A stretch of 64,000 nucleotides of DNA from Lampris incognitus (lineage: Eukaryota > Chordata > Actinopteri > Lampriformes > Lampridae): the NCBI RefSeq assembly GCF_029633865.1, contig NC_079211.1, positions 6,572,091 through 6,636,090 on the forward strand, in the 5' to 3' direction. Each line of letters starts with the position of its first letter. The first letter of the stretch is position 1. Shown here piece by piece: positions 42,610-54,400 of the stretch. The notes beneath the pieces are model-generated. The model did no database searches and had not been told where the DNA came from. It saw only the letters and a list, made by a program, of their open reading frames with translations. Made by a program: the position numbers and the translations under genes.

Positions 42610-43262
42610 TGTATACGTCCACCTATGCAATATTAATCGCCTTCGCCCGTCACTTACACCTAACAGCACCGCCATACTCACTCACACCCTGGTTACATCC
42701 CGTATTGACTACTGCAGTTCTATCCTCTGGTCTTCCTCTCAAGTGTCTTCATAAACTTCAGTCGGTCCAGAATTCAGCTGCCCGTATCAGTACCAGAACT
42801 CCTTCCATAGGTCACATCGCTCCTGTTCTTCAGCAGCTCCACTGGCTCCCTGTTAAATACCGTACTGACTTCAAGATCCTGCTCCTCACCTTTAAGGCCC
42901 TTAATAACCTAGCTCCTTCATATCCACACGCCCTCCTGCCCTCTGAGCCTCTTCTGCTCTCCAACTCACTACACCATCGGCCCGCTGGACTACCATGGGG
43001 TCTAGATCCTTCGGTCGTTCTGCCCCCCGCCTATGGACCTCTCTCCCACAAGACATTCACAACACTGACTCTCTTTCAACCTTCACATCCCATCTCAAAA
43101 CGCACCTTTTCACACTGGCATATTCAGTCTGATCCACGCTGCACTGAGTTTTGTGCAGATGATACAGTGATACAGTGCTGCTTGTTTTTACTGTTCTGTA
43201 AGGTGTCCTTGAGTGTTCTGAAAGGCGCCCACAAATAAAATGTAGTATTATTATTATTAACA
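42610..43262 (+). mobile_element. L2-type LINE 3' end
   Basis: pol C-terminus with stops and shifts ([53 protein letters not shown]), then a 3' end with cacaaataaaatg and (ATT)n, typical of L2/Rex1-like fish LINEs. 5' truncated. Confidence 0.8.
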
Positions 43263-44510
43263 GAGACAACCTACCAGTAACTGCGGAACAGTCATCACAA
43301 GCCTTCGTTTTATCGAAGCTGCTTTGACTGCAAATGCAATAGAGCTAACTGCTAAACCAGGCTAAGCTCTAAGCTAGTAAACAGACTAGGGACGACAAGG
43401 CTGTCCACTAACACCAGCGTCGTTTGAGAAAGAAAACTAAGGAATCTAGCGATAAGTGAACTAAGCACAGAAAATAGTGAAATCAGTAGGACAAATGGAA
43501 GAAAACAGTCTCTGAGAAAAAAAGGTTCACAAAATATAATCTTTACTTTGAATAATCATAAAAAAAGCGTCATAATACCAATGAAAACCCAACATTTTCC
43601 TGTAGAAACAAATTTTATTTTGAAGAAGGGTCATTTTTAATTCCGTCATGGACTTTAGTAAGGTTCCTCGCACTGGGACCCGAATATTCTTCTGCTGGAA
43701 TTTTAGAAGGATACCTGAAGACATGAGTTCAAGATTCACCATAACGTCTTGCTTTGTTTTCCTTTGACCACAGAAGTGAATATTGTTTAATGTGGGGGTC
43801 TTTCCCCAGCTGGCTTTCTTTCAAGTAATTTCTCTGGATTTGGTTATTTTGAAGTCGTTTCATCGTCATCATGATTTAGGTTGATTACAACGTAAACTAC
43901 GTCGCTCTTAGGGGCAAGCGCTGCTTCGTGGTGAAACACTTCAAATGGAACAGTTTTGGCACGCTTTGTTCAAAAGTTACTTGCAGTTATTTAATGCTTT
44001 TGCATAGTTAAAACCAGATTAAAAGGGTTAACAGCAAACCCAAGATGGGAAATCTCAAAAATGTCTCAGCATACATGGCCATAAATTGTTTTCTTCAGTA
44101 TTTTATTGGTTTAATTAAGGGATCATTTCATTTTTGTTCAACAAATGATTTTCTAGGCAAATAATACATTTAACATGGCAGAAATCAAGACATGCAGGAG
44201 ACTGTAAAACTACCAAGACACAATTTAGCTGAATTGGATGCAAATTAAAGATGTTTTCCAAATATGAAAACGACAAGAACAGGATGCAGCAATGCAATTG
44301 AAAGCAGCACCATTTCCTACTTACTGCAATTGCATTACGCAATTCACTTCAACTATAAACCCTACAGTGAAACACCTTGTGCATGAACATCATCTTTAAA
44401 ATACAGCAGAGAATCTTGTTTCTCAATTCTTCAGCCACTGTGACAAAAACATTAAAAAAAAAAACCTACCAATTTCTGTTTTTTTTAAGAAACGAGTTAA
44501 TGGCATATAA
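43263..44510. other. Region downstream of tmem33
   Basis: No coding feature. May include the distal tmem33 3' UTR; several minus-strand AT-rich hexamers exist but none can be chosen by sequence. Confidence 0.4.
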
Positions 44511-44841
44511 CAGGGGTGGCTAGCCATGTGCCCTGGAGAGCCATGTGTGTGCAGGTTGTCGTTCCCACCTGACTCCACACCAGATCATTTCACCGACACA
44601 GCCGTCCTCTTTGGCTGAAGTGTTGCTCATCGGTGAAATCACCTGGTGTGGAGTCCAGCTGGACTGTATCGATATGGTGCTCCGGAGGGGGAGCCCGGGG
44701 CCACCAGCAAAAGCGTCGGCTAAATGATTGTAATGTGACGTAATTATTGTAAGTCGCTTTTGGATAAAAGCGTCGGCTAAATGACTGTAGTGAAAGCCTG
44801 CACACACACGGCTCTCCACGGCACATGGCTAGCCGCTCCTG
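44511..44841. mobile_element. hAT-type MITE with extra internal repeat
   Basis: Ends caggggtggctagccatgtg and its diverged complement. Flanks gcatataa and acatacaa match at 6 of 8. The interior carries gtaagtcgcttttggataaa followed by agcgtcggctaaatg, a motif common in teleost repeats, present one and a half times. Possibly within the tmem33 3' UTR. Confidence 0.75.
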
Positions 44842-45454
44842 ACATACAACATGTTTGGATTTAAAAACAAAGGTTAAGACAAATCATAATGTCCAACGCT
44901 TCACACATAAAAAAAAGGAATGGGTGTTATGTAGAAACGACACACAAAACCCATCTTCCATCTATGTTGCTTTGAAAAAGCACATATAAAAAAAAGAATA
45001 TCCGTAACTATGTATAGAACATTTTATTTATATTACTAATCTCAGAAAGTTATTTTTGTGATAAGGTAAGCGATTTTCTTGTCAATGAATAAATAAGGTC
45101 ACACAAAGAAAAGACCAGACACCATGGTAGCATGGGGTCAATCCTCGCCACCGAGTCCTCCTCTCAATGAACTGAAGAGTGCTTGTGTGTGTGTGTGTGT
45201 TGGGTGATGAGGGGGTATGTCTGACTGTTAAAGTAGAACAAAACAGCATCGTAGTAGTCTTAGTGCATCTCAGACTGGTCCTCTACCGTCAAAGAGAAAA
45301 GCAGGAGCACAAGCTGTGATTTTCACATTCAAAAAACAGCTCCTCCTGTTGAAGTCCCCCCACCCCTAAAAAAACAAAAACAAAAACCCTCACAGTGAGA
45401 AATGCAAAGAGGAGGAAACCAAACCAAATGGGAGTTTTGGGAGGAGGCGTGGAG

Positions 45455-48400
45455 TCAGACGCCCGTGGGCGCCAGGCGGCTGATGAAGGCGATGCTGCTG
45501 AGGCACATCCTCCTGAAGAAGGCGGGGCAGGTGGGCTTCATGATGAAGTGCTCTAAAAGAATCCGCAGCTCTGTGAACAAGGTGCTGGGGTCGGGCAGGG
45601 GGCAGGAAAGAAAGGAGGAACGATGGACGTGTAGAGAAAATGGCAGGGTTTACATGTAAAGCTTTTTTTTTTTTTTGTGGTCTTATTTCTGTTTGACACT
45701 TACTGTTTTCACCCTGAGGGCAGAGTTTAAAGCCTCCTATAATTTTGATGTGTTAATAATAACTTTATTTATGTAGCACTTTTCTAAAACACATGTTACA
45801 AATTTGCAAAGACATAAAATCAGACAAGGCAAAAATAAGAAGACCAAATAAGTAAAAAGCAAAAAATAAAAAGAGTATAAATAAAAACAAATATCAAACA
45901 TTTGCAAAAGCTTTCAGAAAGACAACAGTTTTAAGATACGCTTTAAAAGAAGCTAGAGACTTGGTTTGTCTTAGTTCAACAGGAAGACAGTTCCATAGTT
46001 GTTTCACTGCCCGAAGCTCCGTCATAAATTGAAATTTTTATCTAGTTTTTAGCCGCAATTTTACGCTACTTTTAACAACTTTTAATTGATTTATGGCCTG
46101 CTTGTACTATTTTCTGGATTTTATCCGATCATCGACTGTTGCACAGAACTGATCGTACTGGAGTCTCCGTCTCTGTAGTGCTTGCACTGTATATGGTGAG
46201 AACTGTATGGACTCAGCACTCTGCCGTGGCCGTAATCAGCGGTTTTATTTATATTTATTTATACTTCCTTGCTGAGCTTTTTTTCTGATTTTTTGGAAAT
46301 ACAGCCGTGTTCCCATGGCTGATCAGACCGGGGTGGGCTGTTGCTTGCGACACACTTTTTACGCCTGTCCAAACTGGGCTGCACCCAGCAACAGCCAACT
46401 TAAGAGACATATTTTCTCTCCCTGTAGAATGTGTCGTCCCAGCATAGAAGAGTCTGAGCTGTCCAGTCTGAGATCCGAGCTCCACTCCATTGAGAGCCTT
46501 TTGGATGATGTCCTCTCGCGGCAGTCTCTGCTCCTGTCCCAGGTGGATCTGCTGCAGCCGGACGCTCCCCACAGCTCTGACAGCCCAGCAGAAGGCCCCA
46601 CTTCCGGCCCGTCCACTGATCATCCTCGCTCCTGGGTGTCCGTTGTGAGGAAGGGGAGAAGGATTTCTCTTCCTCTGTTCTCTCCAGATGTGGATAAAGA
46701 CTCTCTCCTGCTCTCAAACTTCTTATTGCCACTTGAACAGAGCTAACGGCTACTCATACACAGTCTGCTCCGGAGCTACCTGCCCCAGTCCACTCCAAGA
46801 GGAGGAAGCGTTGAAACGCCCCAATGACCCTGGCTTCTCATGGGAAACGCCGCAGATGGCTGTCTCAAATTTCGAGTGCCCTCTGGCTGGCCCTCGGCCT
46901 CTGACCCACCCACTCAACGGAGCACTGGATGCAGCTGTGGCCAGCGGCGACGTCATCTGCAGCGGCGTCTTGCCAGGTTTCGATTAGTTTTGCTGCTCCT
47001 GACGCTGTCCCAACTAATATGGCTGATGACATTCAACTGTCTCTTTCTCCCAGGCTGGTCTTCAATGGGGGTTGTAAGGACAGATTACCTGAAATCTTTA
47101 TTATTGGTGATTCCATCATAAGATTTGTTTAACTCCTAGGTGCCATCACCTACTGTCTACCTGGTGGCAAAGTTGCAGACATGATTGAACTGTCTCCAGT
47201 GCTTACATACCTCCACCCCTCAGTTCACACTCTTAATTATCCATGTAGGCACGAATGACATTATGAATAAACATGAATCAAACTCTGCAAACTATAAGAG
47301 GTTCTTGCAACCACAATCCACAGCCTGGGCAAAACCTGCATTTCTTCTGGTCCCATTCCCTCTCGTTCAAAAAGCCTGAGCATTTCAGCCGTCTCTACAG
47401 TCTGCATGAATGGCTGAAAACCTTCTGCATTGCAACTGGGCATGGTTTTATTGGCAACTTTTGACTGTTTCTAGACCAGCATGACCTCTACAAATCTGAT
47501 AGCCTGCACCCAAACAAGGGCATTAAACAACTTGCTCAAAACCTCTTTCAGCATATTGCTTTTAATTCCAATTGACATCTACCCCAGCACGACCCTGTAC
47601 CAGTGGCCTCAGCCACCTATTCTGATGAGCATCTCTCCTTGGGTCCTGCTCAGCACTCCTCCATCAAAAATATTCATTAGGATTAACTTGGACCATACCA
47701 CCTACAGACCCAGAGGTACTACTAAGTCTACATTAAGAGCAAATTTGGTTTCCATTCCATCCACTCCAACAACAAAATCAGGTATATCTTCTACTCAACA
47801 GCAGTTACACCCTTTGACTACATCTACTGTTGAAACTATTGCTGCTGTTTTGTTTGCTTGAACGTGAGGTCCCTTGCTAACAAGTCCTTTTTATGCTACG
47901 ATTTTATCACAACCAATAACACTGATTTTTTTAATTCATTACTGAGTCCTGATTAAGCCCTGGATATTCTATCCCGCTAACTGAGGCATGCCCCCCCTCC
48001 AATTACTCCTGTTTTATCAACCAAGGCTGTCTGGCCGTGGAGGTGAGGTAGCTGTCATTTTTAATAATAATTACAAATGCTCCTGTCTCGCTTAATACTT
48101 TTTCTTCTTTCGAATCTCTGGGTTTTCTTTTAAATGGCCACCATCCGATACTCTGTGTTTTAGTCTATAGACCACCTAAGACTAAAACTAGTTTTATTCA
48201 ATAATTTTCTGAACTTTTTTTCCTTTATCGTGGGCAAATACAAGAGTTATCCTTGGTGATTTTAATATACTTGTTTGCCGCCTTTCCACGTCTTGTTTTA
48301 TCACTGATTTTATTAACTCTTTTGAGTTTTTTAATCTTGAAAATTCTGGTAAGGGGCCAACTCATAATAAGGGGCATGCTCTTGATCTGATGTTGTCTTA

Positions 48401-51400
48401 TAATGTTTGTCTTAATAATATTGAACGACTACTACTACTACTACTTTCGGCTGCTCCTGTTAGGGGTCGCCACAGCGGATCATCCGTTTCCATCTCTTCC
48501 TGTCCTCTGCGTCTTCCTCTGTCACACCAGCCAACTGCATGTCCTCCCTCACCACATCCATAAACCTCCTCTTTGGCCTTCTTCTTTTCCTCTTCCCTGG
48601 CAGCTCCATATTCAGCATCCTTCTCCCAATATACCCAGCGTCTCTCCTCCACACATGTCCAAATCATCTCAATCTTGCCTCTCTTGCTTTGTCTCCAAGC
48701 CGTCCAACTTGAGCGGTCCCTCTAATATAATCATTCCTAATCCTGTCCTTCTTCGTCACTCCCAGGGAAAATCTTAGCATCTTCAACTCTGCCACCTCCA
48801 GCTCCACCTACTGTCTTTTCGTCAGTGCCACTGTCTCCAAACCATACAACACAGCTGGTCTCACAACCATCCTGTAAACCTTCCCTTTAACTCTTGCTGA
48901 TACCCTTCTGTCAAAAATCACTCCTGACACTCTTCTCCACCCACTCCACCCTGCCTGCACTCTCTTCTTCACCTCTCTACTGCACTCCCCGTTACTTTGG
49001 ACAGTTGACCCCAAGTATTTAAACTCATATGCCTTCATCGCCTCCACTCCTTGCATCCTCACCATTCCACTGTCCTCCCTCTCATTCATACATAGGTATT
49101 CCGTCTTGCTCCTACTGACTTTCATTCCTCTTCTCTCCAGTGCATACCTCCACCTCTCCAGGCTCTCGTCAACCTGCACCCTACTCTCGCTACAGATCAC
49201 AATGTCGTCTTAATAATATTGAACTGCTAGATTTTAATGTCTCTGATCACAAAGCTGTGATTTTTCACACCCTGCTTCTGCTCCCTGCTCACAAGCCATC
49301 TACCTGTATCCACTCTCACTCTTTTAATTCCAAGTCAGCTAGTAGTTTTAGAAAAAAGTTTTTATTGACTCCAGCTAGTAACACCCTTAACCAGAAGGGT
49401 ATTAGTAAATTAGTAAATGATTTACTGGATCATTTTAATAATACCTGTCGGATAATAATAATCCCTGCGTAATGTCTTACCGGCAATATGGGTTTCTTCT
49501 AGAAGCATAGCGGAGAGTGAGGAATCGATAGTAAATAAATGGCTGAAGAAGACTTCCCTGGCCACTGTAAACAAAATAAAACATGAAGAAGTGATTACTG
49601 TCTCAATACACAAAACCTCGATGACTTGGCTCATTAGAGGCACATTTGAGTTCAGCTCATATTAATCTGTAATTTAAGCCTACCTGAACAGCATGAAAAG
49701 GGTGGCTGGCATCAGGAAGATCTCATTACAAGCAATGAACTTCAGGATGTTCTGCTGATTGGACGTGAGTTTTTCCAGGAAGTTTCTGATGAAAGGCAGG
49801 CTGTTGGGACCCACAGACTGCAAGGGGAAATTAAAACAACTCAGGATCTGACACTGAAGCAGCAACACAGCAAGTATAGAGTGATTAAAAACAGCACCCC
49901 TTGATCAACCGGGGCATGAAATGCTCAGGCTATATATCTAAGAAATTCATTTATTCATTTATTTCAAATACTTGTTTAATTCAATTCAGGCTGCAGGGGA
50001 ATGAAGCCTACATGCACTGGGCGGAAGGCATGGAAACACTGAACAGGTCACCCATCCATCGCAGGACACAAACACATGCACACACCCACTCCATCAATAC
50101 CTATAGGAAGTTTAGAGTCTCCAATTCACCTAACAGTTTAAATATGTATATGATCTGTTAGAGGAAACTCATACAAACACGGGGAGAACATGCAAACTAC
50201 ACACAGAAGGACCGGGTTTGAACCGGGTTTGGGGTGGAATTGGCCGATATCCGTGGGATTTCCTCTCTTTCGGAATAAGGACTCCTCCTGATCTGCACCA
50301 TGCTTTGGATATGATTCCCTTCCCACAAGCCACTCTCATTTGCCTCCACAGGAAGCGAAGAACATCAGGAGCACACTTGTAAAGTTGATAAGGAACTCCA
50401 TTTGGCCCTGGGGCTGATGATGCTCTTGCCCACTTTACTGCCTGCTCCACCTCACTCCACTTTGGAGGATTAATTTCTATCTGGTGCTCTGATTGTTTGA
50501 TTGGTGGGATGTCTGATAGAATAGCTGTCTGCACATTCCTCTGCTCATCTGCATACATTCTTTCCAGATGCTTGTCCAGCTCCTGCCTTGATGTTTTCAG
50601 GTTATCTGCATTTTCTTTGGTGAAAAGTGACTTCACGAACTTGAAGGGGTCCTTGAAGAAAAGTGATCTTGCTCATTCTTTTTCTGTGATTTCCACTGCT
50701 TCTCTGCTCATCTGAGTGTTGTTAAACGGCTTTTGATGTTTCCCTGGAGAATGCCGATGCCCTCTTTCTCACTATGAGAAACCTTCCTCCACTGCTTCTT
50801 GAGCTGCTTTCTCTCCCGGATCAAGCGTTCCATCTCTTGTTGTCATTTGGACTTGCTTTCCAACGCCGGTGCCTTTTCCTTTTTGTTCCTTATTCCATAC
50901 CGTTCTGCTACATAGCCATAGATGATGCCCCCCATCTTGTCAAGCTTACTTTCGACTGTACCCCTCAAAAGGACACTGGTCAGGTTTGCGTTTATGGTCT
51001 CCCATTCTTTCTTCGCCAAGGCTCCAGGGCATTTCACCAAGGGGTTTTCTTTTCCTGATCTTCTCCATTCCCCATTTTCTTGGCTGGATGGGCTCTCTAC
51101 ATTCCTCTGCCTCTGTGCTTGAGTTTCCCCACTCAGGAGGACTGGTGTCCTGCGAACTTTGAGACTCCAGTCGCTGGACTTTATTTGACTGATTTGATTG
51201 ACTTCTCAGGGAGTATTAATTAATGTGAAGTCCCTGTTTTCCCTCCCTTGAGCACCTTTTCTTTCCTTGATGTGTTTTCAGGCTGTTTGAAGATGTTAGT
51301 TTCCCCCAGCCAGAGAAACAGACCTGAAGCCTTTTCTCAGATGCTGATGATGTGCATGGTTCTTGTTGAGTGCTTGTCTTTCTCATGGTCATATCCGTTC

Positions 51401-54400
51401 CTGGGTCGACAGCCATATTATCCATCCATGAGTCTTCTTTCACCCCCACTCTTGCAGATTCTGAGGGTATCCTTTTTTTTAGTTCTATTTGTAGCCATTA
51501 GTGGGCGTCTCCAAAATACTGAGTAGAATTGGATCCTAGTGACATGGAAAGCTAGCCCATGTCTGCCCCAGTTAGGGTCTATTTCCTCCTGTCAGCTGTC
51601 TTTCCAGCAGTCAAATTGCCTTTCCCTTGTTGTCAGCCATTCTATTTACAGCAGTCACTGGATGATTCCAAGATGAATGTTTTTGAATACACAGGCCCTG
51701 ATGTTAAAGTCCCAAGTGCCACCTCTTAAACTCCCGTATTCCTGGTACCGATGGAAGACTTTGGCACTCACCTACGCTACTCCGATGATGAGAAGAGCTG
51801 GGCATGCACATCGTTGGGGTTGTCTAGTGGGCTCCTACTTTCATCAACGTTTCACTGACTGGACCCATGATGTCTCCAGTAGGTTCAGCAGTGCGTTCTG
51901 ACATGTCAGAATCACCCCCCTCTGCATCTGCCTAGTCGGTATTTCCTCTTCAGCCAGAGCAACTGGCTACTCCACTCTGCCACCTCTGATGTTTCCTTGA
52001 TTGCCTGGCCTAGGGCTTGTCCACTGATCCCCAGGTCCCTCATCAGCCTCACAGTTAATGTTGCCATGAAGCCTCCACATCCAACTTGTACAGGGTAGAT
52101 CTTTGCTCTCCAGCCCTGCTGTTCTGCCTCCGCTACAAGCTCTGTATATTGCAGTTTCTTTCTTTCGAAAGCTTCCTGCACAGCAGTTTCCCAAGGGCGT
52201 GTGAGCTCCACAAAATACACCATGAGCTGAGAGTTGGACCACAGGACCAGATCAGGCCTCAAGCTGGTGATGGCTATCTCTGATGGAACCGTAAGCTGTT
52301 GGCCCACGTCCATCAGCATCTGCCAATCCTGGGCTGGCTCCAGGTGTCTAAACCTGGCCCTTGGTGGAATCTTCGTTTGTCTTTGTTTCCCCCCCTGAAC
52401 AAAGGCAATTGGCATAACCGGGCTGGTTGTTCTGGGCGGCAAGACATTGTTGGGTCTCCTGCTTTCCAGAGTTGCTGCCAGGCACTTGATTGTATCTCCA
52501 GGTTTATCACCCTTGGCAGAGGCTCACTTTACACCCTGTGAGAATGTGTCTAAGTGTAGCTGGTGTTGAACACAGGGGGCATGATGGATTTTCACCCAGC
52601 CATTGATTGAGATTTTTAGGGGTAGGAAGGACATTGTAGGTTGCTCGAATGAGGAAACTTATCCTGCCTGACTCCATCTCCCACATGTCCTTCCAGCTGA
52701 TATATTTTTCCACACTCTTCCATCTCATCGACTGGCCCTGTTTAGCTTGCGACCACAGCCTTGACACACCTACTCGACTCGATGCAAGTAGGAGCCCACT
52801 TTACAACCCCAATGACACGTATGCCCAGCCTTTCTCAACATCAGAGTAGCGTAGGTCTTCCATAGCTTAAGTAGCTTAAGTCTTTCATTGGCACAGAGAG
52901 CACGGGAGTTTAAAAGGTGGCACTCTGGATTTCAATATCAGGTCCTGTGTATTCAAAAATAGGGTCCTGCTTACTTTTACTATTCTACCAGCCAACCATA
53001 TTCTACAATACAAAATAACCTCGGTGTAATGACTGGCTGAGTGAAGAAACTGACAGGCATAGCTAAAAATCACCACCTTTAGTTAGCTGGTAATATATTA
53101 GTGTGTTGTCATCCAGCTTTTGGCAAAATATGTGTAATAATTACCACTAGGGATTTCAAAAGCTGACTGCCGCTGAGATACTTACATCAAGGACCTTCTT
53201 TGTGTAGGTGGTTGCATGAAGCAAAGAGAAGAGGAAGACAGGAAAGATGCTCACTAGAGACAATGGTTAAGGTTCAAAAGAGAAAGTAACCATGACATAA
53301 CGGACACTGGATAAACAACATAAAAACTACAGCAACCCATGTCCATCAGTTACACCCAAGCAAGGCTGTGCAGAGGATTTGTTTCATATACAACCTTATA
53401 GGCAGACTCCATATATTAATATGGAGCACCGCTTGAGATGCCTGTGAGCGGCTTGACAACTGAATCCAGACATACAAAGGGAGAAACAAATACTCCTGTT
53501 TTTCATCTCTCTTTTTGAAGATGAGGATACTTGTGATGGGGTAGGAGTTGACCAGGATGAGGGAATAAAGCAGATAATGACAGCTGTCCTCCTGCAGAGC
53601 CTGGGTTAGGAAAGCTCTACTCAGCTGGAAGTGGGGAAGCCTCTGGTGCAGCCGTAGGGCACTAGTGAGAGCATTGGCCAACAGGGCGCGCTGGTAAAAG
53701 TTGGCTGCTGCGTGGGGTCTGAAACACACAAGCAGCAATGATGTAATACACATTTCTGTAACGTCTCAGCTTATTGGGAACGACAATGTTCTGGGATAAG
53801 ACCACAGTTCTCCCGTCTAGGCAGGTTTACACATAGTGAGTCTTTCCAGGAATGACAAACATTTCTTATAAGGGTCAATGTGATGTCCATTTTGACTGTT
53901 GACAGGGAGAAAGGTAGCCTCACAAGCTAAACTGATCACAAACATTAAGCAGTCGGTTCTGTTAAGAACGATATAATTTAGAATGAAAAACAATGCACAC
54001 AAAGTGAACAATATGATGACTTTGCATTATTTGCAATTCTAGTGCATCAACTACTAAGTCTTTTGGACCAGTCTCCAAAGCTGCCCAGTTTTAAACAAAC
54101 CCGCCTTTTTGAAATCATTTTCAACAAGCATGTTTACATCCAGACCAGTAACCCAATCCTAAATAAATAAAGACATTACTCCAAAACACTGATCTAAATG
54201 ACAATCCGATTATCATGTTGGAGTGACGTGAAAACCAGGGTAAGCATAACCCAATAACTCCACCTAGATTTAGCGCAATTAACACAGATAAACTGGTGAG
54301 TTGGCTTTTTGAAACTGCCAATGTGGAAGGTCACAACAGGCAGTGACCAAATTTTGGTTAGACAAAACAAATGCTGTGTTTTAGGAGGACTTGAAATACC

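Noticed and set aside
45402-45659. Plus-strand ORF of 85 aa
   Set aside because: Shadow of the last tmem33 exon on the opposite strand.
46315-46746. A host gene with a 143-aa ORF
   Set aside because: It sits directly before an SGNH block and endonuclease remains of an L2-type LINE, so it is LINE ORF1.
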